Positions 17,266 through 26,544 are shown, numbered from the stretch's first letter. The stretch: DNA of 64,000 bases from Saxibacter everestensis (GCF_025787225.1 NZ_CP090958.1:3334550-3398549); one strand, 5' to 3'. Translations and numbers: made by a program. The notes: generated by a model from the sequence alone, not told the origin.

Positions 17266-18288
17266 TCAGTGACTGAGGATCTTCAGCCACCTCACCAGGT
17301 TTGCCAGTTCATATAGAGACGACTGATCGATAGCATCGGTACTAAAGTGCATTACTTCATTTCGCAAAACTCTTGCCTCTTCAAGAGCAGCCAAGAAGAC
17401 CGAACGATCAATCTCCCAGTTAAATCGAGACCAGCTCTCGACTGGCTCAAATAGCCGAGCTAACTCGCCGAAGGTCAGGTTTGCGGACGACTTCACAGTA
17501 CGGTCGGCATTTCCAGGTCGAGCGGCAGCTACGAGGGCTGACGTTTCGAAGTACCGATCAACGACTACCCGCAAGTAGCGTTCGCATTCACCCACGAGAA
17601 GGAACGGGCCGGCCATACTGGAGAACGCTTCACTCAAATCCGCTGTTGTAACGATTCCAGAGAGAGTTCGATTACGCGCCAATACAAGGACATACCCATC
17701 ACGGATGATCTGAGGAACTAGCGGTAACAAGTCGTCCGTTAGCTCCACCGTACTAACCGGCGTAATGCAATCGGATAGCGCCATTGTCGCTCCGCGATGC
17801 ATTCGAAACTGCGCGAGAGATTCCCAGCTAATCATCCCTCGAATATCCCTGTCGCCCGATAAAACAGGAAGCTGGGAAAAATCGTGTCGCATCATCAGAG
17901 ATTGCGCTTCGGCCAGAGAGGAACTTGGAGTAATACTAACGAGGTCAGCTGATGCGGAAGGAACTTGCCCGACTCGCAGCGCACCAGCCACGGTTGATGC
18001 TATTCGATTGGTCTCTTGGAACTCATGAGGACCTTCAACCCGGTCGTTCTCACCGTCGTCGCTCTCATCGATGACGATCGAAACCTCATCATCGATCCAA
18101 CCATATTCAAACCACGGGTCCGTGGTGAGACCGTAAGATTTGAGATCTTCCCCAATTCGCTGAGTCACCTGCGCGCCTCGCCGCTGGCTTCCCCAGTGAG
18201 TAATGAATCGTCGCGTCGACATTTTAATAGGAGTCTGTTTAGCCGACTCCGCCCAGTTTTTGAGAACTTCCTCGATATCTTCCCTCAT
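17266..18288 (-). CDS. CBS-pair protein with C-terminal HEPN-like domain
   Basis: A 340-residue protein. Residues 1-70 look like a small winged-helix or substrate-recognition domain (TRRFITHWGSQRRG, then an acidic linker). Two CBS motifs follow at about 105-165 and 170-230 (SSSLAEAQSLMMRHDFSQLPVL; ELTDDLLPLVPQIIRDGYVLVL), a nucleotide-sensing module. The C-terminal helical part carries RNEVMH near 308-313, which fits the R-x4-6-H ribonuclease signature of HEPN toxins. ATG 18288 follows AAGGAG. Codon use is visibly more AT-rich than its neighbours, suggesting transfer. I infer a nucleotide-gated RNase, possibly anti-phage. Confidence 0.75.
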   Translation of the reverse strand: MREDIEEVLKNWAESAKQTPIKMSTRRFITHWGSQRRGAQVTQRIGEDLKSYGLTTDPWFEYGWIDDEVSIVIDESDDGENDRVEGPHEFQETNRIASTVAGALRVGQVPSASADLVSITPSSSLAEAQSLMMRHDFSQLPVLSGDRDIRGMISWESLAQFRMHRGATMALSDCITPVSTVELTDDLLPLVPQIIRDGYVLVLARNRTLSGIVTTADLSEAFSSMAGPFLLVGECERYLRVVVDRYFETSALVAAARPGNADRTVKSSANLTFGELARLFEPVESWSRFNWEIDRSVFLAALEEARVLRNEVMHFSTDAIDQSSLYELANLVRWLKILSH

Positions 18289-18407
18289 GAACGCTCTCCT
18301 TCAGACTACGATAGTTTCCGAGCAGAACCGTCTCTTACGCGCGTTGTCACGTTTGTATTCGCGCTAGCAGGTATCGGGTATACGTAAACGGACGCGCGGG
18401 TGCCGGC

Positions 18408-18773
18408 TCACGCATAACAGTTCGTCGTACATCCATTCTCGCCTTCCTCCCCCAAGAGGAACTCTTCCTCGGAGAGGATCTCTAGCTCCGTCCCTTCTTG
18501 TTGAGGACAAGAGCACCGCAGTGAGATTGCCGGTACCGCCTTCCTGCAAGACGATGTCGATGCTGTGTCGCCCCTGCCGTGCCGACCGGGCAAGTCCTCC
18601 CATAGCCACACGTCGTTGAACTGGGCCGCATAGGTCGGATCGGTTTGCAGGTAGACGCGAATTAGGCGTTCGAACTTGCCTCCTTCTTCTCGTTCGTCTC
18701 GTTCGTCCAGCGAACCGTGGTAGAGCATGTCGAGAATGGCGCCAAAAGATGCCTCGCTGGAGAAGACAGACAT
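18408..18773 (-). pseudogene. Frameshifted N-terminal remnant of a restriction/helicase protein
   Basis: The first 60 codons (ILDMLYHGSLDERDEREEGG, FERLIRVYLQTDPTYAAQF, VWLWEDLPGRHGRGDT) look like the N-terminus of large type ISP/III-like DEAD-box restriction proteins. After GDT the expected continuation GIDIVLQEGGTGNLTAV is in another frame (18609 downward); the original frame resumes at CSCPQQEGTELEILSEEEF. Restoring one base near 18565 and another near 18520 rejoins the pieces. No helicase core follows. It is a decayed fragment between two HEPN genes. Confidence 0.65.
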
Positions 18774-18951
18774 GGCTCTAATCATGCCTCAGGCATCGGC
18801 GCTGGGCTGAAGGACCCAGGCAGAATCGTCTCCGTTTATAGTCGAACGGCGCATCTGCTCGGGACTGGCCGAAGCAGCGGAGACTAACGAGGTGGGGGCT
18901 ACAGTACCAATCGGAAGCAGATACTCAGCGGTGGTCCTGCGCCGCAGGGAA

Positions 18952-19977
18952 TCAGCGACGCCGTCTCCGTCCCCAACTCAGCAGAGCCTTCAAACGCAGC
19001 TTGACCGGGGGAGACTGGTAGTCCCTAGCGATGTACTCCTTGTAAGACCCATCGGATGCGAACCGCACTCGTGCAGGCCACCCTGGCTCGACCTCAGATC
19101 GGTGCATCAGCAAAGTTCTGGTAATTGCCTCGAGGGCGTACCACGCTGGAAACAGGTCCTCGTGATCTTCCTCGCCGTGGTGCACTAGCCGTGCGCGCGC
19201 TCTCACCACAGTGGCGATCTCGCTCGTGCTGAAGCTGCTACCCGTTCCATTAAGGGCTCTTTCAAGTGCATTACTGTTGAACGACTTATTCTTCTTCGGC
19301 AGCGGATCCACCAAGGCTTCGCAGGCCGTGCAAAGGAGAACGAACCCAGCCGCGGTCACTCTGAGATCGAGAGCGGCAAGGTACCAGCGAAGGGCAGCTG
19401 CGAGCACCGGGTCCTCCCTCAAATTCATCTGGGCAAGTGATTCCAGAACAGCACGAGGAGACGTTTCCGATTCTAGGGTTGTATCGAAATCTCGAACTCC
19501 CATGGCCACATCAATATCAACAACTTGGCCAGTCGAAAGCTCGACCGTCGCAACTTCTCCCAGAAACCGGTCGACAATCCGCTCGTCCAAGGAGGCCGCG
19601 ACAAGCGCAACAGCCGAACGAGCACGCCTTCGGGCTGCAGCAAAGCAATCAGCCGGTGGCTCCGTCGCCGGGAATACTAGCGGAACCTGAACAACTGTCA
19701 AGAACTGATTCGGCTTCGTCCACTCGCGTCGCATCACCTTGTACATCGAGGGGCACTCTCCGGGCACGTGACTAATATCCGTATACTGGAGACGAAGCTG
19801 CTGCATGGTCTGCTCAATCACGATTTCCCCAACGTTCCACCGATCTTCGAGCAGCGCCCGCACGGGCGATCCTCTATACACCAGTCGGTAGATCCCTGAG
19901 CACCCAGTCAAATCAGAAGGGTCCCAATCTCCGCGGTCGGCGTGAGGATCTGAAGGCGTCCTTTCAGAGCGAGGCAA
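18952..19977 (-). CDS. HEPN-like hypothetical protein
   Basis: A 341-residue protein of unknown function. The final third is helical and contains VRARARLVHHGEEDHEDLF near 257-275; RARLVH fits the R-x4-H pattern of HEPN-type nucleases, followed by the usual helix FPAWYALEAITRTLL. The middle region (AAALRWYLAALD, FVLLCTACEALVDPL) also matches the helical HEPN layout. The best start is TTG 19977, directly behind a 17-base palindrome that contains the AGAAGG ribosome site. It shares low GC and orientation with the CBS-HEPN gene, supporting a mobile defence patch. Confidence 0.65.
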   Translation of the reverse strand: MPRSERTPSDPHADRGDWDPSDLTGCSGIYRLVYRGSPVRALLEDRWNVGEIVIEQTMQQLRLQYTDISHVPGECPSMYKVMRREWTKPNQFLTVVQVPLVFPATEPPADCFAAARRRARSAVALVAASLDERIVDRFLGEVATVELSTGQVVDIDVAMGVRDFDTTLESETSPRAVLESLAQMNLREDPVLAAALRWYLAALDLRVTAAGFVLLCTACEALVDPLPKKNKSFNSNALERALNGTGSSFSTSEIATVVRARARLVHHGEEDHEDLFPAWYALEAITRTLLMHRSEVEPGWPARVRFASDGSYKEYIARDYQSPPVKLRLKALLSWGRRRRR

Positions 19978-19994
19978 TAGAAGGGTCCCTTCTA
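19978..19994. promoter_or_regulatory. Perfect palindrome over the ribosome site
   Basis: TAGAAGGG and its exact reverse complement flank one base, immediately upstream of the TTG start at 19977. As RNA it would fold into a 7-pair stem hiding AGAAGG; as DNA it could be an autoregulatory operator. The flanking stretch 19995-20136 shows nothing else. Confidence 0.5.
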
Positions 19995-20136
19995 CAGTTT
20001 GAACTTAGATGAAATTCAAGGCGTGGAGGACATCCACTAAGGCTGCCCTGCTGCGTATCGTAGTCGCTCGTCATCCACCCAGATCGATGGGCCCGGCGGC
20101 CCAACCTCGTTTGACGTAGGTGCCAGACTCCCGCCC

Positions 20137-20832
20137 CTACACCTCCGCGACGTTCACCCGCGCCCGCTCTTCGTCTTCCCGCTTGGATCCGCGCAGCGCC
20201 TTCGGGGTCAGCAGGTGCAGCAGCACAGCAAAGAACTGATCGGTCAGGATCGCCAGCGCAGCGACCCAGAGCGCTCCGGCGATCACGCCCTCCAGCCCAT
20301 AGGCGACCTGGTTCAGGATGATGTCGCCGAGCCCGCCGCCACCTGCGACGGTTGCCAGCGTCGCGCTGCTGACCACCAGAACGGCCGCGGTGCGCAGGCC
20401 ACTGAAGATGATCGGCAACGCCAGTGGCAGCTCCACCCGGGTCAGGATCTGCAGCGGATGCAAACCCATCCCTCGGCCGGCCCGGGTGATGTCCCGGTCG
20501 ACCGAATTCACCGCGACGAACGTGTTCGTCAGAATCGGCGGCGCGGCGAGCAGCACCAGTGCGATCAGCACGTTCGAGAACCCGATGCCGACGATGCCGA
20601 TCAGAATCGCGATCAATGCCAGGCTGGGCAGCGCGCGGCCGATATTGGACACGCTCACCGCGAGGAACTCACCCTTGTGAATGTGGCCCAGCCATAGTCC
20701 GATCGGAATCGCGATCAGCATCGAAACGACCATGGCCACGAAACTCAACCACAGATGGGAACCGGTCTTCTCCAGCAGCAAGCCGAAGTGGCTACCCATG
20801 AAAACAAACGAATCGAGAAATACCACGATCAT
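20137..20832 (-). CDS. Osmoprotectant-type ABC permease (ProW/OpuCB-like)
   Basis: A 231-residue permease with five or six hydrophobic segments and the docking loop ITRAGRGMGLHPLQILTRVELP. ATG 20832 overlaps the stop of the preceding permease gene (ATGA); the frame stays open far upstream, but only as a shadow of that gene. The C-terminal tail is highly charged. It is the last gene of a five-gene operon and forms the channel with the 20829 product for glycine-betaine/choline-like solutes. Confidence 0.9.
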   Translation of the reverse strand: MIVVFLDSFVFMGSHFGLLLEKTGSHLWLSFVAMVVSMLIAIPIGLWLGHIHKGEFLAVSVSNIGRALPSLALIAILIGIVGIGFSNVLIALVLLAAPPILTNTFVAVNSVDRDITRAGRGMGLHPLQILTRVELPLALPIIFSGLRTAAVLVVSSATLATVAGGGGLGDIILNQVAYGLEGVIAGALWVAALAILTDQFFAVLLHLLTPKALRGSKREDEERARVNVAEV

Positions 20833-21599
20833 GCCCTCGCTTTCGTCCATGGTGACAGCAGCCGGCCGAGCAGGGCCAGAACGCCGTCGAAGGCAAACGC
20901 CAGTAGCACCGCGAGTGCGCCGGCGCCAATAAACTGCGTGTTGAACGGCGACGAGATCGCCTTCAGGATCGGCGATCCCAGACCGGTGTCGATCACAAAG
21001 GCGGCGATGGTCGCGATGCTGACCGTGAGCACGGTTGCAATCCGCAACCCGGAGATGATCGACGGAATCGCGAGCGGTAGCTCGATCCGGCGCAGAATCT
21101 GTCCCCGGGTCAGCCCCATGCCCACCCCCGCTCGCCGGACGTCGGGCGAGACATTGTTCAGCCCGGCGATCGTGGCTCGAAACAGGATCATCAGGGTGAA
21201 AGCGACGAGGGCGATTTCCACCGTCAATAGCGTCAGTCCGGTGATCGGCACCAGCAACTGGAACAGCGCCAGCGGAGGCAGCGTGTACAGGAACGCCGAC
21301 ACCGCGCCGAATGGCCCGGCGAACCACTGCATCCGATGCGCGTACAGCGCGGCGGCGAACGCAATGATGAACCCGATCACGACCGCAATCAGGGTCATCA
21401 TGATGTGGCTCAGCAGGGCCGGCGCGAAAATCACCGGCCATTGCTGCACGAACCAGTCACCGCAGAACAGCCCGTTGTTCTGCACGCACTGGCTGGCATC
21501 GCCGTAATCCGGAATCACCGGCGACGCCGCGGTTACGGCAGCCGGCGCCGATAACAGGCCAGACGCAGCCGATGCCGCGCTCAAGGCAGCGGCGCTCAT
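20829..21599 (-). CDS. Osmoprotectant-type ABC permease (OpuCD-like)
   Basis: A 256-residue permease. It opens with an Ala-rich segment and a short periplasmic stretch holding two Cys (ASQCVQNNGLFCGDW) before the five core membrane helices. Its docking loop reads VRRAGVGMGLTRGQILRRIELP. The start ATG 21599 overlaps the ATPase stop (ATGA). The paired permeases are of the ProW/OpuC class. Confidence 0.9.
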   Translation of the reverse strand: MSAAALSAASAASGLLSAPAAVTAASPVIPDYGDASQCVQNNGLFCGDWFVQQWPVIFAPALLSHIMMTLIAVVIGFIIAFAAALYAHRMQWFAGPFGAVSAFLYTLPPLALFQLLVPITGLTLLTVEIALVAFTLMILFRATIAGLNNVSPDVRRAGVGMGLTRGQILRRIELPLAIPSIISGLRIATVLTVSIATIAAFVIDTGLGSPILKAISSPFNTQFIGAGALAVLLAFAFDGVLALLGRLLSPWTKARA

Positions 21600-22627
21600 A
21601 CCGTCGACCCCGCGATAGAGGTCAAATCCTTCAGCGTCACGGCACCGATAGCCGAATCACCGCCATCGGTCACCACCACGCCGTCGGTCTCCGCCGCGAG
21701 CAGCAGCGATAGCGCCGTCCGGGCGCTGGCGTCATGCTGGATCCGCGGCCAGCCCGCCAGGCCGGGGTCGCTCTGCCCGGTTGCGGATGCCTGCCCGGTT
21801 GCGGATGCTGAATCGGCGAGCATCGACCCGACCTGAATCAGCGACAGTCGTTTCAGCCCGCGATCGGCTCCGACGAATTTCTCCACGAAGTCGTCGGCCG
21901 GCCGGGACAAGATAGCGTCCGGGGTGTCGTACTGCGCGAGTTTTCCACCCGGCTTGAGGATCGCGATCCGGCCGCTCATCTTGATCGCCTCGTCGATATC
22001 GTGCGTGACGAACAGCGTCGTCTTGCCGATCTCGTGATGCAGGGCCAAGAACTCGTCCTGCACGTGCGTGCGGGTAATCGGGTCCAGGGCGCCGAATGGT
22101 TCATCCATCAGCATCACCGGCGGGTTGGCGGCAAGCGCCCGGGCAATGCCGACCCGCTGCTGCTGGCCGCCGGACAGCTGGCCCGGGTAGCGCTTGGCGA
22201 TGTCGGCGGTCGGCGTCAGGCCGACCAGCTCCAGCAGTTCGTGCACCCGGTTACGGATCTTGTTCTTGTCCCAGCCGAGGATCTGCGGCACGAGACCGAT
22301 GTTTTCCGCGATGGTCATATGCGGGAACAGACCGGTCTGCTGGATGACGTAACCGATCTCGCGGCGCAGCGCGATCGCATCCAGGGAGCCAATGCTCTTG
22401 TCGCCCAGCCGGATGTCGCCCGAGCTCAGCTCGACCAGCCGGTTGACCAGCATCAGCGCCGTGGTCTTGCCACCTCCGGACGGCCCGACCAGGCAGACCA
22501 GTTCTCCGGCGTCGACAATCAGGTTCAGCGCATCGAGCGCCGGTTGCGCCTGGCCCGGGTAGAGCTTGGTGGCCTGGTCGAAAATAATCGACGAAGCTGT
22601 ACGCAGGTCATTCGATTGTTCAGTCAT
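21596..22627 (-). CDS. Osmoprotectant-type ABC ATPase (ProV/OpuCA-like)
   Basis: A 343-residue ATPase. Walker A is GPSGGGKTT, the signature [15 protein letters not shown], and Walker [14 protein letters not shown], with the switch His in VTHDIDEA. After the core, the C-terminal part (about 255-343) is a single CBS-like region rather than the full pair, and contains a duplicated ASATGQ hexapeptide from an 18-base tandem repeat at 21773-21808. CBS regions in this class sense ionic strength. Confidence 0.93.
   Translation of the reverse strand: MTEQSNDLRTASSIIFDQATKLYPGQAQPALDALNLIVDAGELVCLVGPSGGGKTTALMLVNRLVELSSGDIRLGDKSIGSLDAIALRREIGYVIQQTGLFPHMTIAENIGLVPQILGWDKNKIRNRVHELLELVGLTPTADIAKRYPGQLSGGQQQRVGIARALAANPPVMLMDEPFGALDPITRTHVQDEFLALHHEIGKTTLFVTHDIDEAIKMSGRIAILKPGGKLAQYDTPDAILSRPADDFVEKFVGADRGLKRLSLIQVGSMLADSASATGQASATGQSDPGLAGWPRIQHDASARTALSLLLAAETDGVVVTDGGDSAIGAVTLKDLTSIAGSTV
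21773..21808. repeat. 18-base perfect tandem duplication in the ATPase gene
   Basis: CTGCCCGGTTGCGGATGC occurs twice head to tail and encodes a repeated ASATGQ in the linker before the CBS-like region, where extra residues should be tolerated. Confidence 0.9.
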
Positions 22628-22638
22628 GATGACCCTTT

Positions 22639-23547
22639 CTAAAGGAGGTCGTTGGCGTCGAGGAACATCTTCGCTACCTGGGACGGGTCCAGCCGATTGA
22701 CAGCCGATGCCGCGTTCATGGTCTGGATCGCTTCCAGGGTCAGCAGTTCACTGATCCGGTTCAGCACGTCGGACACTTCCGAACCATGCCGTTCCAGCAC
22801 GTCGCTGCGGATCGCCGGTGCCACGTTCTGGAAGCCGAACAGGTTCAGCGTGTCCTCCAACACCACCAGGTCTGAGCGCAACAGCTGCGGATCGGTTGTG
22901 AAGACGTCGGCGGCCTGGATCTCCCCGCGCTCGATCGCCTGGTAGTTCAGGCCGATGCTGAGCGTCTTCAGCTTCATGTTCGGCAGCCGGTACTCGCGCA
23001 CGATCGCCTCGTAACCCTGACCGCCGGACACGTTGTCGGGATAGGTCGAGTAGACGAAGTCTCCGATGCCCCTGAGATCGTCGATCGTCTTCAGTCCGTG
23101 CTCGTCGGCGAAGGCCTTAGTGACCGCGATCGCGTTCTTGTTCTCGAATGGCGTGGCTTCGAGCAGGGTGACTCCGCGCGAGGCCTCGAACTCCTTGGCC
23201 ACCTGGTAGGTTTCCGCGCCGGTGGCCAGCAGCTCTTCCCGCCCGGCCAGGGACATCACGATCACGCCGGTGTACTCCGGGTAAAGGTCGATCTGTCCGG
23301 AGGTCAGCGCCTGATCGATGATCTCGCTGGATCCGACGTTGGTTTTCAGGGTCACCTGCAAGCCCAGGGCTCGCAGCGCCTGAGCGTAGAGCTCACCGGT
23401 GATCCAGGATTCGGCAAAGCCCTTGGAGCCGACGGTTATCGCGTCGCTCGGGCCAGGTTTGTCCTGACCGGCGCAGCCAGCGAGGGCGAGTGACGCCGTC
23501 GCGAGCGCTCCGGATCGCAGAAGTGCGCGCCTAGAAAATTCCCGCAT
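22639..23547 (-). CDS. Glycine-betaine/choline-type binding lipoprotein (OpuCC/OsmF family)
   Basis: A 302-residue binding protein. It begins with an Arg-rich leader, MREFSRRALLRSG, and the lipobox ALAGC, giving a lipid-anchored protein. The mature part shows the family opening ITVGSKGFAESWITGELYAQ and YPEYTGV. The two ligand-binding lobes are of full length. It lies 11 bases upstream of the ATPase and 16 bases after the CocE hydrolase, as the second gene of the operon. Confidence 0.92.
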   Translation of the reverse strand: MREFSRRALLRSGALATASLALAGCAGQDKPGPSDAITVGSKGFAESWITGELYAQALRALGLQVTLKTNVGSSEIIDQALTSGQIDLYPEYTGVIVMSLAGREELLATGAETYQVAKEFEASRGVTLLEATPFENKNAIAVTKAFADEHGLKTIDDLRGIGDFVYSTYPDNVSGGQGYEAIVREYRLPNMKLKTLSIGLNYQAIERGEIQAADVFTTDPQLLRSDLVVLEDTLNLFGFQNVAPAIRSDVLERHGSEVSDVLNRISELLTLEAIQTMNAASAVNRLDPSQVAKMFLDANDLL

Positions 23548-23563
23548 TGAGTCTCCGTTTCGA

Positions 23564-25654
23564 TTAGTTCAGGTCCCGCGGGATCGTCGTCGACCAGCTG
23601 CGCGAGAACACCTGCTGGTCGCCTTCGTAAGCCACCAGTTCGTTCGTGATAAAGAAAAAGTCCTTGTCGCCGGTCATCCTGCTGAACGTGCACAGCTTGG
23701 CGTCCCACCCTGCCGATGCTTCCGCCTGGCTGATCTCCGACGGCGCGTTCGGGGTCGGAGCCCCGGGCACGGCTGGCCGGCTGAAGTGTTCGACCCGGCG
23801 GCATTCAGCCACCGCGGACAGCGGATCGCCGGCGGTGCGCAGGTACCGGTCCTGATCCCAGGTGTAGTAGACCAAGCCGTCCTGGCTGTCGTGCTGACGT
23901 GCTTCGTTGTTCAGCACCAGGTCGGTCTCGCCGGTGACCAGGTTCGTCGCAAGTGTCCGGGTCATCGGAACGCCGTCGACCTGGATCGGGTTGGGCGGGG
24001 GCGGCGTGGGTGCGCGGAACTCGTCCTGGGTGTAGGAGTCATCGCTATTCTGCCGCACCGGCAGCAGCAGTCCGTCGTCTACGGCAAGGTCCAGGGTGAC
24101 CTTGGTTTCTTCGGGCGTCGGCCACGCCCAGGGCCAGTAGCTCGCCGAGATCGATACCCGGACACGGTGTCCTTCGAGGAAGCGGTGACCGCTGGCCAGC
24201 AGCGGTATCCGGACGGCGAATCGGGAGCCGGGCTCCAGCGGTTCCGGGTGCTCGTGGCTTTCGGCGTGGGTCAGGTTGAACATCCCGGCGGTGACCAGCC
24301 GGGAGGTTCCGTCCGGTCCGACGTCGCATAGCCGGACGGCGACCAGACCGCGTGGCGTGTCCGAACGCAGGGTGAGGTTCACGGCGGGTGTGCCAACGAA
24401 CTCCAGCGGGGACTCCAGCTCTGGCCAGGTCGCGGTAAACGACTCCGCGTCGTCTTCCCGCTGGTCGGTCTGCTGCCCGGCGACCTCACCGAACTGCAGC
24501 CAGCTGCCCGCGGCCGAGCCAATTGATTCGGTACTGGACATTGTCGGTGAACCGTTACGCGTGGCCTCGGACAGTGAGAACCGCGCATCCGCGATGTTGT
24601 TGCTCGGCCACTGCTGCTCGGCGATCCAACGCCCGGGGCGCTCGGCGATATCCTTGCCCGGTCGGGCGCTGTTCGGGATGAAGGCGCGCAGCCGAGGCTG
24701 TTCGGCTACGCCGTTGTCGATGCCCTTCATCCAGCGGTCCCACCAGCGGACGGCCTCTGGTAGGAAGTCAATGGCGGGGCCAGGATTTCCCTGGTGCGGA
24801 TAGTTGTGGGCCCAGGGACCGAGCAGCGCCTGGGTCGGGGCGTTCAGGTTGTCGAGCAACCGGAACAGCGTGGTGCGGTATTCGTCGTACAGGCCACCGA
24901 CTGCGAGCACCGGCACTTCGATCGCGGAATAGTCTTCACAAACCGAGGCGTGCTTCCAGTAGTCGTCACGCCGCTGGTGCTGCAGCCAGGTATCGATGTA
25001 TGGCGGCTCGTTCATCCGCCGATGCCACTGCTCGCGCCAGGACTCGCCGACGATGCGGGGGTCGGCCGGCCGCGCGTTGTATGCAAACATCGTCGACGCC
25101 CAGGAGAGCATTTCTGAACCGATGATGACGCCGCCATTGAAGTGAACGTCGTCGGCGTAGCGGTCGTCGGTGGAGCAGATCGTGATGATCGCCCTGAGCT
25201 CCGGCGGCCGGAGCGCGGCGATCTGCAGCCCGTTGAATCCGCCCCAGGATTTACCGATGATGCCGACGCCGCCGTCGCTCCAGCTCTGGCCTGCGATCCA
25301 GCTCAGGATCTCCAGGCCGTCGTCCAGCTCTGATTGCGCGTACTCGTCGGCCATCGTGCCGTCGGAGTCGCCGCAGCCGCGCATGTCCACCCGGATCGCG
25401 GCGTAGCCAGCCTGGGCAAAGACCGGGTGGATTGTGTTGTCCCGGCCGGCGGTCATGTCATTTTTCCGGTACGGAATGTACTCGAGGACGGCGGGGACCG
25501 GGTGTTCCTCGGCGTCCTGAGGCAGCCAGATCCTGGCCGAGAGCCGGGTCCCGTCGGAGAGCGGGATCCAGACGTGGCGCAGCACGCGGATGGCGCGAGG
25601 CTCGGCGACTGGATTGGAGCGGGCATGACTGGATTCAGCGGAGAAAGTAGACAT
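23564..25654 (-). CDS. CocE/NonD-family hydrolase
   Basis: A 696-residue serine hydrolase of the X-Pro dipeptidyl-peptidase/cocaine-esterase class. The catalytic Ser sits in GIIGKSWGGFNGLQ (near 140), with the family start DGTRLSARIWLPQD and the CocE C-terminal jelly-roll (FVGTPAVNLTLRSDTPRGLV, FLEGHRVRVSISASYWP). It hydrolyses esters or amides. As the first gene ahead of an osmoprotectant-type importer, it may release a quaternary-amine or amino-acid moiety from an ester; no signal peptide is seen, so it is probably cytoplasmic. TATACA at 25668-25663 is a likely -10. Confidence 0.9.
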   Translation of the reverse strand: MSTFSAESSHARSNPVAEPRAIRVLRHVWIPLSDGTRLSARIWLPQDAEEHPVPAVLEYIPYRKNDMTAGRDNTIHPVFAQAGYAAIRVDMRGCGDSDGTMADEYAQSELDDGLEILSWIAGQSWSDGGVGIIGKSWGGFNGLQIAALRPPELRAIITICSTDDRYADDVHFNGGVIIGSEMLSWASTMFAYNARPADPRIVGESWREQWHRRMNEPPYIDTWLQHQRRDDYWKHASVCEDYSAIEVPVLAVGGLYDEYRTTLFRLLDNLNAPTQALLGPWAHNYPHQGNPGPAIDFLPEAVRWWDRWMKGIDNGVAEQPRLRAFIPNSARPGKDIAERPGRWIAEQQWPSNNIADARFSLSEATRNGSPTMSSTESIGSAAGSWLQFGEVAGQQTDQREDDAESFTATWPELESPLEFVGTPAVNLTLRSDTPRGLVAVRLCDVGPDGTSRLVTAGMFNLTHAESHEHPEPLEPGSRFAVRIPLLASGHRFLEGHRVRVSISASYWPWAWPTPEETKVTLDLAVDDGLLLPVRQNSDDSYTQDEFRAPTPPPPNPIQVDGVPMTRTLATNLVTGETDLVLNNEARQHDSQDGLVYYTWDQDRYLRTAGDPLSAVAECRRVEHFSRPAVPGAPTPNAPSEISQAEASAGWDAKLCTFSRMTGDKDFFFITNELVAYEGDQQVFSRSWSTTIPRDLN

Positions 25655-25788
25655 CCCTATCGTGTATACCAGTTCGGCCCTGGTCAGGTGGCGGGCAGAA
25701 AAATAATGAGATGCCGCCGCCGAACCGTCGTACCTAGGCTGACGTCATGGTCGCATGCCGCCCTGCGCCGCGCCTCACGCCGCCCTGA

Positions 25789-26496
25789 CTAGCCGGCCGT
25801 GCGATCGACGGCGGCAAGTATCGCCGCGCCGAGTTCGGCCGGCCTGGTGAACTGCGGCCAATGACCGGTGGGCAGGTCGACGTACTCGACATCCTTGATC
25901 CGGCCGAGTTCGGCGACAAAGGGATGACCGGCCTCGATCCACTCGTGCAGCTGTGCGGACGGGAACTCGCATGCAATCACCGTCGCGGGGACGCCGTAGC
26001 GGCGCTCGTCGCTCAGGTGCTGCTGGTCATACGCCACTCCCCGCGGCTCCGGCACGGCGCGCGCCCGGAATGCCGCCCGCAACTCCTCGGTGAGATCGGT
26101 AAGATCGGCGTCCTCAAACTGCTCCCACGGCGGCAGCGGAACGTCATCGCCGTCGGCGGGAAGCTCATCATTGATCACGCCACCCTCACCCAGCGGCCCG
26201 CTGTCCACATACACGGCGCGGATCACCCGGTCGGGGCGAGCGTCGACGGCGCCATGGATGATGCCACCACCACCGGAATGACCAACCAGGACCACCCGGT
26301 CATCGATTGCGTCAATCGCCGAAACCACAGCGTCGATGTGCTCCCGTAGCCCGATGCCGGCTCGGGAAGCGTCCGCCGCCTCCAATCCGGGCAGTGTGAG
26401 TGGATGGACTTGATGTCCCGCCGCAACGAGTGGCGGAGTGACTTCCGACCACGATGAACCGTCCAACCAGAAACCAGGAACCAGAATGATATGCAT
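25789..26496 (-). CDS. Alpha/beta-fold hydrolase
   Basis: A 235-residue hydrolase. The oxyanion-type opening is VPGFWLDGSSW and the nucleophile elbow VLVGHSGGGGIIHG, with Ser near residue 74. The catalytic acid is likely the Asp in EYVDLPTGHWPQF near the C-terminus, with its His. This EstC-like/salicylate-esterase-like class acts on small esters. It is a single gene, 106 bases after the FadR-type gene on the same strand, separated by the tandem repeat. Confidence 0.88.
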   Translation of the reverse strand: MHIILVPGFWLDGSSWSEVTPPLVAAGHQVHPLTLPGLEAADASRAGIGLREHIDAVVSAIDAIDDRVVLVGHSGGGGIIHGAVDARPDRVIRAVYVDSGPLGEGGVINDELPADGDDVPLPPWEQFEDADLTDLTEELRAAFRARAVPEPRGVAYDQQHLSDERRYGVPATVIACEFPSAQLHEWIEAGHPFVAELGRIKDVEYVDLPTGHWPQFTRPAELGAAILAAVDRTAG

Positions 26497-26544
26497 GCCG
26501 GTACCCTACGTCACTGCTCTGACATCGCTGCTGAAATCAGGCTG

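Noticed and set aside
20850-21441. Long N-terminal extension of the 20137 permease
   Set aside because: It is an out-of-frame reading of the neighbouring permease gene; ATG 20832 overlaps that gene's stop and begins the hydrophobic protein.
25661-25672. GTGTATACC as a GntR operator upstream of the CocE gene
   Set aside because: Better explained as the -10 (TATACA on the minus strand); no second half-site is seen.
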